Assembly: GCF_004135935.1 (NCBI RefSeq)
Contig: NZ_CP025086.1
Location: 2,604,001-2,668,000 of the forward strand
Direction of reading: 5' to 3'
DNA length: 64,000 nucleotides
Source of the DNA: Methylovirgula ligni
GTDB lineage: Bacteria > Pseudomonadota > Alphaproteobacteria > Rhizobiales > Beijerinckiaceae
Shown here: positions 22,125-30,362 of the stretch, in pieces
Position numbering within the stretch: position 1 is the first letter of the stretch
Layout: every line of letters starts with the position of its first letter
Made by a program: the position numbers and the translations under genes
Notes under the pieces: model-generated
Told to the model about the DNA's origin: nothing
Database searches by the model: none
What the model saw: the letters and a program-made list of their open reading frames with translations, nothing else

Positions 22125-23471
22125 CTAGCGCGAGGCAACCGGGCTGACTTTTGGCGCCGGCGGCACGAAGGCGTTGCTTTCCTTATGCTCGACGAAATGC
22201 CTGATCCGGCGCAGCATGGCGAAGGCGCGCGGATGTTTCTTGAGCGTCGTTTTGATCCGCCAGCCCAGCGCCTGCTTCACCGCAAGAATCCGTCCCTTGG
22301 CATTGAGCGGCAGCACGATGTCGAAGAGCGGCACAGCCGTGTCGCAATAGGTCTCCTTGTAGCGTGCTTCGCCGATGCCGAGATCGAAACTCGCTCGGCC
22401 CTTGGCGCATTGCGCGGCGACGAGCTTCATGAGCAGAAGATCGCCGGGGCTGGACTTGGCGATTGAAGGGTCGCTATCGAACGAATTGACCATGGCGCTG
22501 AAACGGCCGTGGTGCGTCGCGCCAACGTAGGTCGCGATGATGCGATCGCCGAGGCTCAAGCCGTAGAGTTCGAGCCAGGGCTTGCCGGAGGCCGCGCGCT
22601 CGCGGCTCAAGCGGTCAAAAAAGGCGCGCATCGTGGCGGCGGCAAAATCCGTGGCAATGGACTTTTCGGCGCAGCGCCGAATCTTTTCGGCGAAGAAGGC
22701 ATCGAGAATTTTGCGTGCGAACCGAGGCTCCTCGCCTGAGATCAGAGCGAGCTGATCCATCTCGGCGAGGCGGCTCTCTTTCTTGCGCAATTTCTTGCGC
22801 GTATCCTTGGAGAGCTTCGTGGCGAGGAAGGCATCGCCATCGGCTGCCAGCTTGGTGGCATAGGCAAAACTCGGGCTCGCGCGATGCGGCAGCAGTGCGA
22901 GCGGATTGAGAATTCCGGCCCATTCAAAGGGCTGGTTCTTGAGAACGAAAATATCCGGCGCCTCAGGTCCCAGCGCCGCCGCGGCGTCGTTGAGCAGCGC
23001 GCGCACATCCGCGACAGAAAAATGAGTGCCGGGACGAAACAGGCCGAAATTGAAATTCGTTTCCTTGCCGCCGAGAAAGGATGCGACACGAAACCCGCGA
23101 TAGCGTTGAAGGCCGAGACAGAGCAGGGCGACCGTCCGGTCCTGCCGGTCCCTGGCGGCGATGAAGAACGGTGTGATCTTGCGGACCACGCCGAGCGTTT
23201 CGATCCAGGGCAGCAAGAATGCGCGAGTCTGGTAGACGGAAACTGGCGCAAGCGCCTCCAGCTCTGCCCAGTCGGACTCGATCGCGGCAGAAGCGCGATG
23301 GACTTCGACCTTGGCAAAGGCCCGACCCGGCGCTTCCTCCGCCGCCGAAAGGCGCGCAAGACGCGAGGATGGAATATACTCGATTACGCTAGACAAATAC
23401 GCTGCCCCGAACGTTAAGCTGTTACCAACACCTAGCAACGAAAGGTCAACGACATCTTGTAATGATAGCAA
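22125..23471 (-). CDS. FemAB/CelD-like GNAT-fold acyltransferase
   Basis: Cytoplasmic protein of up to 448 residues with a double GNAT fold of the CelD/BcsL (PF13480) type. The conserved middle part includes KLSKDTRKKLRKKESRL (about 217-233) and the C-terminal half with GDRIIATYVGATHHGRF and the DLGIGEARYKETYCD region. Such proteins acylate sugars or amino groups in polysaccharide clusters. It is divergent from a polysaccharide deacetylase gene, in keeping with a role in surface polysaccharide. The start is uncertain: only TTG codons (23471, 23438, 23396) precede the conserved part and none has a strong ribosome site. Confidence 0.85.
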   Translation of the reverse strand: MLSLQDVVDLSLLGVGNSLTFGAAYLSSVIEYIPSSRLARLSAAEEAPGRAFAKVEVHRASAAIESDWAELEALAPVSVYQTRAFLLPWIETLGVVRKITPFFIAARDRQDRTVALLCLGLQRYRGFRVASFLGGKETNFNFGLFRPGTHFSVADVRALLNDAAAALGPEAPDIFVLKNQPFEWAGILNPLALLPHRASPSFAYATKLAADGDAFLATKLSKDTRKKLRKKESRLAEMDQLALISGEEPRFARKILDAFFAEKIRRCAEKSIATDFAAATMRAFFDRLSRERAASGKPWLELYGLSLGDRIIATYVGATHHGRFSAMVNSFDSDPSIAKSSPGDLLLMKLVAAQCAKGRASFDLGIGEARYKETYCDTAVPLFDIVLPLNAKGRILAVKQALGWRIKTTLKKHPRAFAMLRRIRHFVEHKESNAFVPPAPKVSPVASR

Positions 23472-23493
23472 AACTTATCCGAGGCCGCATGTG

Positions 23494-24537
23494 ATGGCAA
23501 AAAGAAATCGCATAATTTCTTCCGGGTTTGGTTTCTTTCGCCGGACGCGATTGCATCAGCTCGCCGCCGCCTTCACGCGCGGATCAGGCGCGATCCTGAT
23601 GTTTCATCAGGTGCGGCCGTGGGTTGCGCGTGATTTCGCGCCCAACCGGCTGTTGGAAATCACACCCGATTTTCTCGATGCGGTTCTCACGCGGCTCAAG
23701 GAGTTGGGCTTTGCCGTCGTCGATCTCGACCGTGCGTTAACCATGATCGCAAACCGTGCCGAGCAACCCTTCGCCGTGCTGACATTCGACGATGGCTATA
23801 AGGATACGCGCGACTTTGCATTGCCGATCCTCGAGAAGCACGCCGCGCCGTTTACCATGTATGTCACGACCGGCTTTGCCGAACGCACCGCGCGCCTGTG
23901 GTGGGTTGAGCTTGAAGAGGCGATTGCGCGCTTGCCGCGCGTCAAGGTTTCGATAGCGGGACGCGATCTCAATCTGCCGGCGTCGAGCGCGGCGGAGAAG
24001 AGCGCCGCTTTCGCGACCCTCTATCAAATTCTGAATGCGGGCTCGGAGTCGGATTTGCTCGCCGTGATCGCGGGTCTTGCGCGCGAGGCGGGCGTCGATC
24101 CGCAATCAATTCCGCGCGAGCTTTGCCTCGATTGGGCGGGGATCGAGGCGATGGCGAGAAATCCGCTTTGCACTATCGGCGTTCATACGCTGACGCATCC
24201 GCGGCTCGGCAAGCTGGACGAGTGCGCGATGCGCGAGGAACTCGCCGCAAGCCGCGCGATCATCGAGGCGCATATCGGCAGGCCGGCACCGCATCTCGCT
24301 TACCCGGTTGGAAATCCCGTCGCAGCGGGAGAGCGCGAGTTTCAGGCGGCGCGCGAACTCGGCTTCAAGAGTGCAGTCACGACACGGCCGGGCATGATCT
24401 TTCCCGCACATGATACGCGCCGCACGGCGTTGCCGCGGCTCTCGATCAACGGCAATTGGCAATCGCTCGATTTTGTCGAAATCCTTCTTTCCGGCGCGCC
24501 GTTCGCGTTGTGGAACAAGGGCCGTCTGGTCGCCTAA
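23494..24537 (+). CDS. Polysaccharide deacetylase family protein
   Basis: NodB-type carbohydrate esterase (family 4), removing acetyl groups from a polysaccharide. The first metal motif is LTFDDGYKDT (about residues 94-103); the second is seen as HTLTHPRLG (about 230-238), followed by the APHLAYPVGNP motif. There is no signal peptide; the N-terminus is basic (MAKRNRIISSGFGFFRRTR). ATG 23494 gives 347 residues. It is divergent from the FemAB/CelD-like gene, so both may tailor the same glycan. The 3' end overlaps the convergent DUF2842 gene by 4 bp. Confidence 0.9.
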   Translation: MAKRNRIISSGFGFFRRTRLHQLAAAFTRGSGAILMFHQVRPWVARDFAPNRLLEITPDFLDAVLTRLKELGFAVVDLDRALTMIANRAEQPFAVLTFDDGYKDTRDFALPILEKHAAPFTMYVTTGFAERTARLWWVELEEAIARLPRVKVSIAGRDLNLPASSAAEKSAAFATLYQILNAGSESDLLAVIAGLAREAGVDPQSIPRELCLDWAGIEAMARNPLCTIGVHTLTHPRLGKLDECAMREELAASRAIIEAHIGRPAPHLAYPVGNPVAAGEREFQAARELGFKSAVTTRPGMIFPAHDTRRTALPRLSINGNWQSLDFVEILLSGAPFALWNKGRLVA

Positions 24538-24737
24538 TCGCGCTCCATCCATTTGATGAGCGGCATCAGCGGCAGTACCCAGGCAAGGCCGAGCACGGCA
24601 TAGGCAATGAATTGCGCGAAGCCCGGCGCGTGCTGGATGGCCGGCGCCTGCGCGATGACCATGGCAATTAGCGCATAGACAAGCACGAAGGCCAGCATTA
24701 CGACGCTGCCAAGAAATTTGCGCTGGCTCTTGCGCAA
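24534..24737 (-). CDS. DUF2842 small membrane protein
   Basis: 67-residue inner-membrane protein with two hydrophobic helices (about 9-29 and 41-61) and the family ending PLMPLIKWMERD. The start is TTG at 24737: GGAGG lies 5 nt upstream and MRKSQRKFLGS matches the family N-terminus. Function unknown; it is widespread in alphaproteobacteria. Only 30 bp separate it from the divergent ctaA start, so its promoter must reach into ctaA. Confidence 0.85.
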   Translation of the reverse strand: MRKSQRKFLGSVVMLAFVLVYALIAMVIAQAPAIQHAPGFAQFIAYAVLGLAWVLPLMPLIKWMERD

Positions 24738-24767
24738 GGACACCTCCGCGAGCGAGTTCGAAGTCCG

Positions 24768-25847
24768 ATGAGCGTACTCACTTCCATAAATCCCGCCGCA
24801 GCGAAAGCTGTCCCGTCTTATCGCCGCGCCATTCAAATCTGGCTTTGGATCGTCGCGGCGCTGATCTTCGCCATGGTCGTCGTCGGCGGTGCGACGCGGC
24901 TGACCGAATCCGGCCTGTCGATTACCGAATGGCATCCCATCTCCGGCGTCATTCCGCCGCTGAGCCAGGAATCCTGGGCCGCGGAATTCGATAAGTTCAA
25001 GCAAATTCCGCAATATAAGGCTATTTTCTCAGACTTGGATTTAAACGGCTTCAAGTTCATTTTCTTCTGGGAATGGAGCCATCGGCTGCTTGGCCGCGTT
25101 ATTGGCCTCGTGGTCGCGCTGCCGCTGGTCTTCTTCTGGGCGCGCGGCGCGCTCACGCAGGACTTGAAGTTCAAGCTCGTCGGCCTTCTGGCGCTGGGCG
25201 GACTACAGGGCTTTGTGGGCTGGTGGATGGTGTCCTCCGGCCTCGTCAATCGGATCGAGGTCGCCCAGGAACGGCTTGCGATCCATCTGCTCCTCGCCTC
25301 GATCACCTTTGCCGTAACGGTCTGGATCGCCTCCTCGCTCTCGCCGGGCAATGCGGTGCGCTCGGAGCGCTGGCAGCGGCTCTTCGCCGGGGTGATCGTG
25401 CTCGCGACGCTGCTGCAGATTTTTCTCGGTGCGCTCGTAGCGGGCCTGCGCGCCGGCCGCGCCTATAACACCTGGCCGCTGATGGACGGGCATTTCGTGC
25501 CGGATGTGTTGCTACTGCTTCAGCCCTGGTGGCGCAATTTCGTCGACAATATCGCCACGGTCCAGTTCCAGCACCGGATGGTCGCCTATACGCTGCTCGC
25601 GCTCGCCATCGCTCAGGCGATCGCGACGTGGCGTGCGGTGCCCGGAAGCCGCGCGGCGCGCCGTTCGCTGCATTTCGCCGGGCTTGTGACTCTGCAAGCC
25701 GTGCTCGGCATCGTCACGCTGGTGCTCGCCGTGCCGCTCTGGGCCGGGCTCGTGCATCAGGCGTTCGCCATGCTCGTGCTGCTTGCGAGCGTGCGCTATC
25801 TGCAGGGGCTGGAGGCGGGCAAGCAGAATGCGCTGGCGCGGCCTTAA
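24768..25847 (+). CDS. ctaA: Heme A synthase (COX15/CtaA)
   Basis: Oxidizes heme O to heme A for aa3-type cytochrome oxidase. The 359-residue protein has about eight membrane helices and the four conserved His-bearing helices: EWSHRLLGRVIG, ERLAIHLLLAS, VQFQHRMVAYT and GLVHQAFAML. The N-terminal ATRLTESGLSITEWHPISG is the family signature. It implies an aerobic respiratory chain with heme A, though oxidase genes are not in this window. The stop overlaps that of the convergent CoA-binding protein gene. Confidence 0.96.
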   Translation: MSVLTSINPAAAKAVPSYRRAIQIWLWIVAALIFAMVVVGGATRLTESGLSITEWHPISGVIPPLSQESWAAEFDKFKQIPQYKAIFSDLDLNGFKFIFFWEWSHRLLGRVIGLVVALPLVFFWARGALTQDLKFKLVGLLALGGLQGFVGWWMVSSGLVNRIEVAQERLAIHLLLASITFAVTVWIASSLSPGNAVRSERWQRLFAGVIVLATLLQIFLGALVAGLRAGRAYNTWPLMDGHFVPDVLLLLQPWWRNFVDNIATVQFQHRMVAYTLLALAIAQAIATWRAVPGSRAARRSLHFAGLVTLQAVLGIVTLVLAVPLWAGLVHQAFAMLVLLASVRYLQGLEAGKQNALARP

Positions 25848-26287
25848 ACCTGCGGAATCGCAAGCCGTCCGATCTCGATCGCCGGGCAATGGTCCATCAC
25901 CACATCGAGGCCACGGGCGCGGGCTTTCGCCGCCGCGGCTTCATTGATGACGTCGAGCTGCATCCAGATGACTTTCGGCAGCGGCGAAAGCGACAGCGCT
26001 TTATCGACGACATCGGCCGCCGCCTCCGAATTGCGGAAGATGTCGACCATGTCGATGGGGAAGGGCACATCGGCGAGGCGTCCATAGATCGGCGCGCCAT
26101 GGATCATCTGCCCCGCGAGACCCGGATTAACGCCGACCGCGCGATAGCCGTGCCGCAGCAGGAAGCCGAAGACGCCGTTGGAGGGGCGCAGGGGATTGGC
26201 GGAAAGGCCGACAAGGGCGATCGTGCGCACACTTTGCAGGATTTCCCGCAGCTTGTCGTTCGAGGGGGAGATATTTTGAGGTATCAT
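25844..26287 (-). CDS. CoA-binding domain protein (YccU-like)
   Basis: Small Rossmann-fold protein of the CoA_binding_2 family, 147 residues. Seen are VRTIALVGLSANPLRPSNGV (nucleotide loop), GYRAVGVNPGLAG and the conserved MDHCPAIEIGRL near the C-terminus. Binding of CoA is a property of the fold; the cellular role is unknown. The ATG at 26287 (MIPQNISPSNDKL) is preferred, because a longer frame to 26371 would run through the rplM promoter. Confidence 0.88.
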   Translation of the reverse strand: MIPQNISPSNDKLREILQSVRTIALVGLSANPLRPSNGVFGFLLRHGYRAVGVNPGLAGQMIHGAPIYGRLADVPFPIDMVDIFRNSEAAADVVDKALSLSPLPKVIWMQLDVINEAAAAKARARGLDVVMDHCPAIEIGRLAIPQV

Positions 26288-26334
26288 AATACCATACCGC
26301 AAACCTGACTGTTTTTCCGCGTATTTTCCGGATA

Positions 26335-26352
26335 TGCGGTTGACGAACCGCA
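26335..26352. promoter_or_regulatory. Inverted repeat over the rplM -35 box
   Basis: Perfect 7-bp arms TGCGGTT/AACCGCA separated by GACG. The central bases include the TTGACG -35 element of rplM, so a bound protein would block this promoter. No known regulator is recognised. Confidence 0.35.
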
Positions 26353-26368
26353 CATGGCCGCGTAGAAG
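26340..26368 (+). promoter_or_regulatory. Promoter of rplM-rpsI
   Basis: TTGACG at 26340-26345, a 17-bp spacer and TAGAAG at 26363-26368. The leader to the rplM ATG would be about 32 nt. Confidence 0.6.
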
Positions 26369-26406
26369 CACGGCCTTCGGCGCAAGCCCATTTCCACGAG
26401 TTTCCT

Positions 26407-26877
26407 ATGTACGGCAAGACACATTCGACCAAGACGGCCGATGTCCAGAAAAACTGGATATTGATCGACGCCAAGGGCCTCGTCGTCGGCCGGCTCGCCT
26501 CGCTCATCGCGCTGCGTCTGCGCGGCAAGCACAAGGCGACCTTCACGCCGCATATCGACGACGGCGATAACATCATCGTCATCAACGCGGATCAGGTGGT
26601 TCTCACCGGCCGCAAGTACGACGACAAGGTCTATTATCATTATTCCGGCTATCAGGGCGGCATCAAAGAGCGCACGGCACGGTTCATTCTCGAGGGCCGC
26701 TTCCCGGAGCGGATCATCGAAAAGGCCGTGGAGCGCATGCTGCCGCGCGGGCCGCTCGGCCGCAAGCAGCTCGGTAATCTGCGCGTCTACAAGGGTGCGG
26801 ACCATCCGCATGTGGCGCAGACCCCGGTGACGCTCGACGTCGCCAGCCTCAATCGCAAGAATGCAAGGAGCGCCTGA
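26407..26877 (+). CDS. rplM: 50S ribosomal protein L13
   Basis: Early-assembly protein of the large subunit. It has 156 residues, with [26 protein letters not shown] split as in the family, the [22 protein letters not shown] stretch and the signature [20 protein letters not shown]. rpsI starts 2 bp after its stop, the universal L13-S9 operon. Confidence 0.98.
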   Translation: MYGKTHSTKTADVQKNWILIDAKGLVVGRLASLIALRLRGKHKATFTPHIDDGDNIIVINADQVVLTGRKYDDKVYYHYSGYQGGIKERTARFILEGRFPERIIEKAVERMLPRGPLGRKQLGNLRVYKGADHPHVAQTPVTLDVASLNRKNARSA

Positions 26878-26879
26878 AT

Positions 26880-27359
26880 ATGGCGGAATCTCTATCCTCG
26901 CTGCAGGATTTGAAGGCGGCGAATGTTGAGGCGCAGCCGGCGGCTCCCGTCTATGTGCAGAAGCTCGACAAGCTCGGCCGCGCCTATGCCACCGGCAAGC
27001 GGAAGGACGCGGTCGCCCGCGTCTGGATCAAGCCCGGCTCCGGCAAGGTGACGGTCAATGATCGTGCGCTCGAAGTCTATTTCGCCCGGCCGGTGCTGCG
27101 GATGATTCTGCAGCAGCCGCTCGGCGTCGCCAAGCGCACGGGCCAGTATGACATCACGGTCACCGTCGCCGGCGGTGGTCTCTCCGGCCAGGCGGGCGCG
27201 GTGCGCCACGGCCTTGCCAAGGCGTTGAGTCATTACGAGCCGGATCTGCGGCCGGTGCTCAAGCACGATGGCTTCCTGACGCGCGACTCCCGCGTCGTCG
27301 AGCGCAAGAAATACGGCAAGAAGAAAGCCCGCCGCAGCTTCCAGTTCTCGAAGCGCTGA
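26880..27359 (+). CDS. rpsI: 30S ribosomal protein S9
   Basis: Small-subunit protein whose C-terminal Lys/Arg tail reaches the P-site tRNA. The 159 residues start with about 30 extra residues ([19 protein letters not shown]), common in alphaproteobacteria, then [21 protein letters not shown] and end in [12 protein letters not shown], with the invariant terminal Lys-Arg. Confidence 0.98.
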   Translation: MAESLSSLQDLKAANVEAQPAAPVYVQKLDKLGRAYATGKRKDAVARVWIKPGSGKVTVNDRALEVYFARPVLRMILQQPLGVAKRTGQYDITVTVAGGGLSGQAGAVRHGLAKALSHYEPDLRPVLKHDGFLTRDSRVVERKKYGKKKARRSFQFSKR

Positions 27360-27373
27360 TTATCTTACGGCTT

Positions 27374-27412
27374 CATGCGGTTGCCATCGGCGTTTCATCT
27401 GGCAGCCGCATG
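27374..27412. repeat. 13-bp-arm hairpin between rpsI and argC
   Basis: Arms CATGCGGTTGCCA and TGGCAGCCGCATG pair fully in RNA (one G-U) around a 13-nt loop. There is no T-run after it, so it is a weak terminator at best, or a leader element of argC, whose ATG is 35 bp downstream. Confidence 0.5.
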
Positions 27413-27446
27413 ACGATGTTGTGGGATATCTTTCGAGGCTGCCAGC

Positions 27447-28367
27447 ATGACGGCACGCGTCTTCATCGACGGACAATCGGGAACGACGGGGCTGGGTATC
27501 CAGGCCCGTCTCGAAGCGATTCCGCAGATCACTCTTGCCGAATTGCCGCCGGCCGAGCGCAAGAACCCGGCCGCCAAGGCCGAAATCCTGCGCAGCGTCG
27601 ATCTCGCCATTCTCTGCCTGCCGAACGCGGCGGCGGAGGAGAGCGTCGCGCTGATCGCCAGCCTCGGTGACGCCGCGCCGCGGGTTCTCGATGCCTCGAC
27701 CGCGCATCGCGTTGCGCCCGGCTGGGTCTATGGCTTTCCGGAGCTTGCGGCCGGGCAGGAAGACGAGATCAGGACGGCGCCGCGCGTCGCCAACCCCGGC
27801 TGCTATGCGACCGGCGCCGTGGCGCTGCTGCGCCCGCTCGTCGACGCGCGGCTGATTCCCCCGGATTTCCCGATCACGATCAATGCCGTCTCCGGCTATT
27901 CCGGCGGCGGCAAGACGATGATCGTGGATTTCGAGTCGGGGCACGGGCCGAATTTCGAGCTTTATGCGCTCGATCTCGAACACAAGCACATTCCCGAGAT
28001 CGTGGCCTACGGCGGGCTGACGCGGCGGCCGATCTTCGTGCCGAGCGTCGGCAATTTCGCGCAAGGCATGCTTGTTTCGATCCCGCTCTTCCTCGACGAC
28101 CTGCCGGAAAAGCCGCAGGCGGCGGCGCTGCACGCGGCACTCGCCGCGCATTATGCCGAGACCGCCTATATCCGCGTGCTGCGGCCGGATAACGAAACCC
28201 GGATCGAGCCGGAATCGCTCAACGACAGCAACGATCTCGAATTGCGCGTCTTCGCCAGTCCGGATCAGCGTCAGGCTGTGCTTGTGGCCAAACTCGACAA
28301 TCTCGGCAAAGGCGCCTCCGGCGCCGCGGTGCAGAACCTGCGGCTGATGCTCGGCCTGGTCGATTAG
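27447..28367 (+). CDS. argC: N-acetyl-gamma-glutamyl-phosphate reductase, short type
   Basis: Third step of arginine synthesis, reducing N-acetylglutamyl phosphate with NADPH. The short (type 2, ArgC2) form of 306 residues, with N-terminal VFIDGQSGTTGLGIQARL and catalytic C119 in NPGCYATGA. The later GYSGGGKTMI motif is also typical. It follows rpsI by 87 bp in the same direction, an order often seen in Hyphomicrobiales. Confidence 0.96.
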   Translation: MTARVFIDGQSGTTGLGIQARLEAIPQITLAELPPAERKNPAAKAEILRSVDLAILCLPNAAAEESVALIASLGDAAPRVLDASTAHRVAPGWVYGFPELAAGQEDEIRTAPRVANPGCYATGAVALLRPLVDARLIPPDFPITINAVSGYSGGGKTMIVDFESGHGPNFELYALDLEHKHIPEIVAYGGLTRRPIFVPSVGNFAQGMLVSIPLFLDDLPEKPQAAALHAALAAHYAETAYIRVLRPDNETRIEPESLNDSNDLELRVFASPDQRQAVLVAKLDNLGKGASGAAVQNLRLMLGLVD

Positions 28368-28397
28368 GCGGGACGTTTCGATCATGGATCGGCGGCT

Positions 28398-28796
28398 TTA
28401 ATCTGGCCGCGCCAGGATTTGCTCCAGGTTCGCAAAAAACTTCTGCCATCCGAATTTTGCGCCTTGATAAGCTTGCTGCTGATCGGGCCGGAAGCCAATT
28501 TGTTCCATGCGCAGATTCGTGCCGGTGTTTGTCGGTGAGAGAGTCCATGTCACGACACTCTCAAGCCCCATCGCCGCCCACGTATAAGACAACGTTTTGT
28601 TCGGCTCGATTTCCAATACCTTGCAATCGACCGAGCCCCAATCGCCGCGCAGGACGAAACGATGGTCCACGGCAGGCTTGAAATCGTTTTTCATAAGCCA
28701 TTCTTCGATCAAGCGCGGCTGCGTGAGGGCGCGCCAGATTTTTTCCGGCGGAAAAGGCATTTCCCGTTCGACGACAACGGCGAGTGTTTCGTTCAT
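28398..28796 (-). CDS. SRPBCC (AHSA1-like) protein
   Basis: 132-residue START/AHSA1-type small-molecule-binding protein. Seen are EREMPFPPEKIWRALTQPRL at the N-terminus and the LSYTWAAMGLESVVTWTLSP strand pair. The ligand is unknown. Its ATG overlaps the stop of the ArsR gene by 4 bp, so the two form one transcript under ArsR autocontrol, a frequent pairing in alphaproteobacteria. Confidence 0.9.
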   Translation of the reverse strand: MNETLAVVVEREMPFPPEKIWRALTQPRLIEEWLMKNDFKPAVDHRFVLRGDWGSVDCKVLEIEPNKTLSYTWAAMGLESVVTWTLSPTNTGTNLRMEQIGFRPDQQQAYQGAKFGWQKFFANLEQILARPD

Positions 28797-29116
28797 TGGT
28801 CCATCCTTTTCAGCAGGTTCTCAAGATCGTCGAACCGGCTCTCCCAGAAGCCGGCCATTTGGTTTGTCCAATCGATCAGTGGGGCTAAAGCGCCGAGTTG
28901 CGCGCTATAATGTGTCTGGCGTCCGACATGGCGGTCGCTTACGAAGCCGGCTTGCTTCAGAATGCCCAAATGCTTTGAAACGGCTGGCTGAGAGACTCCT
29001 GACTGCGCCGTCAGCGCCGCTACGGTTTGTTCCCCTTCGCGGCAAAGCCGTTCGAAGAGAGCCCGACGTGTGGGATCCGCGAGCGTTCTGAAGAGCAGGT
29101 CGTGCGCGTTTGACAC
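28793..29116 (-). CDS. ArsR-family transcription repressor
   Basis: 107-residue winged helix-turn-helix repressor. LFRTLADPTRRALFERL and the recognition helix SGVSQPAVSKHLGILKQAG are clear. No metal-binding CxC motif is seen, so it probably senses something other than arsenic, in line with its SRPBCC partner. The start is GTG at 29116 with no ribosome site upstream, so the mRNA could be leaderless or nearly so. Palindromic half-sites lie 10-40 bp upstream. Confidence 0.92.
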   Translation of the reverse strand: MSNAHDLLFRTLADPTRRALFERLCREGEQTVAALTAQSGVSQPAVSKHLGILKQAGFVSDRHVGRQTHYSAQLGALAPLIDWTNQMAGFWESRFDDLENLLKRMDQ

Positions 29117-29125
29117 TTTAAATCG

Positions 29126-29155
29126 ATAACCTGATAGTTATGAATAATCCATAAC
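29126..29155. promoter_or_regulatory. Likely ArsR operator (three half-sites)
   Basis: ATAAC (29126-29130), GTTATG (29137-29142) and CATAAC (29150-29155) form two overlapping inverted repeats that share the middle half-site. The place, directly before the ArsR gene and over its likely -10 box, fits self-repression. Confidence 0.55.
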
Positions 29156-29177
29156 TGTTGAGCTATGTGTTCGTCAA
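29149..29177 (-). promoter_or_regulatory. Candidate promoter of the ArsR-SRPBCC pair
   Basis: On the minus strand TTGACG (29177-29172), 17 bp, then TTATGG (29154-29149). The -10 box falls within the operator half-site CATAAC. Confidence 0.4.
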
Positions 29178-29190
29178 GACGAAAGATATC

Positions 29191-29230
29191 CATCTATGAA
29201 GATAAACTTTACAGTTTACCTTCATAGATG
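29191..29230. promoter_or_regulatory. 40-bp inverted repeat before the AbrB-type gene
   Basis: Arms of 17 bp (29191-29207 and 29214-29230), starting CATCTATGAAG and ending CTTCATAGATG, match at 16 of 17 positions around a 6-nt centre. It is AT-rich and ends 13 bp before the ATG of the AbrB-type gene. It could be an operator for a dimeric repressor or an RNA hairpin that hides the start site. Confidence 0.6.
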
Positions 29231-29243
29231 CTAGGCTCGGCGC

Positions 29244-30362
29244 ATGATGGAAAAACGCGTTGAACCTGACCTCGCCCGCGGCGTCGCCCTCAGCACCTGG
29301 CCGCTGCCAGTTCAATGGGTCGTGCTTGCGAGCGCGACGGCCGTCATCGTCGCGGCTTTGTCGCATTTCCATCTGCCCGCAGCGCTGCTGCTCGGGTCGA
29401 TGGTCGGGGCGATTTTCGTCGCCGCGCAGGATGCTCGCATCCGCGTGCCGAACCTCGCCTTCATTCTCGCGCAGGGTCTTGTCGGCTGCCTTGTCGCCCG
29501 CGCGCTGAAGCCGTCGATCTTCGCCGAGATCCGCGCCGACTGGCCGCTGTTCATCGTCGCGGTCGCGTCGGTCCTTTTTGCCGCGACCTTTCTCGGCTGG
29601 CTGCTGGCGCGCTGGCGCGTTCTGCCGGGCTCGACCGCGCTCTGGGGATCGTTCCCCGGCGCGGCGACGGTGATGGCGCTGATGGCCGAGGCCTATGGCG
29701 CCGACATCCGTCTTGTTGCGATCATGCAATATCTGCGCGTCGTTCTCGTCGCGACGACGGCATCGATCATCGCGGCAATATGGGCTCCGGGCGCCCACGC
29801 GCCGCCGCCAGTCGATTGGCTTGCGCCAGTCGCGCCGCTGCCCTTCGCCGAAACCCTGCTGCTGGCCTTCGGCGGCGCGTTGATCGCGCCGAAGCTGCGT
29901 ATTCCCGCCGGTTCGCTGCTGGTGCCGCTCGTGATCGGCGCAACGCTGAGCGACTTTGGCGTGATGACGATCGAGCTGCCGCCCTGGCTGCTTGCCGCGA
30001 GCTATGCTTTGGTCGGCTGGAGCATCGGCCTGCGCTTCACCCGGCCGATCCTCGTCTATGCGATGCGGGCGCTGCCGCGTCTCATCCTTGCCATTTCAGC
30101 GCTCATCGCGACCTGCGCCCTGTTCGGCGTCGTGCTGGCGAAGCTGGCGCATGTCGACATGTTGACCGCTTACCTCGCGACAAGCCCGGGCGGAGCGGAT
30201 TCGGTCGCGATTATCGCTGCATCGACCAAAGTCGATGTCCCGTTTGTGATGGCACTTCAGATGGCGCGCTTCGTTATCGTTCTGCTGATCGGGCCGCGCC
30301 TGGCGCGGTTTGTTGCCGGGCTGAGCAGATTCACGGAGGCGGGCCATGAATCCAAAGGTTGA
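29244..30362 (+). CDS. AbrB-type membrane protein (PF05145)
   Basis: Polytopic inner-membrane protein of 372 residues, about ten helices in two repeated halves, each with a GSMVGA- or GGALIAPKLRIPAG-type core. The conserved WGSFPGAATVMALMAEAYGAD and TSPGGADSVAIIAAS segments identify the AbrB/COG3180 family, wrongly labelled ammonia monooxygenase in some databases. Transport or regulation is suspected but not known. The YbhB-like gene starts inside its last codons (17-bp overlap). A large inverted repeat precedes it. Confidence 0.88.
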   Translation: MMEKRVEPDLARGVALSTWPLPVQWVVLASATAVIVAALSHFHLPAALLLGSMVGAIFVAAQDARIRVPNLAFILAQGLVGCLVARALKPSIFAEIRADWPLFIVAVASVLFAATFLGWLLARWRVLPGSTALWGSFPGAATVMALMAEAYGADIRLVAIMQYLRVVLVATTASIIAAIWAPGAHAPPPVDWLAPVAPLPFAETLLLAFGGALIAPKLRIPAGSLLVPLVIGATLSDFGVMTIELPPWLLAASYALVGWSIGLRFTRPILVYAMRALPRLILAISALIATCALFGVVLAKLAHVDMLTAYLATSPGGADSVAIIAASTKVDVPFVMALQMARFVIVLLIGPRLARFVAGLSRFTEAGHESKG

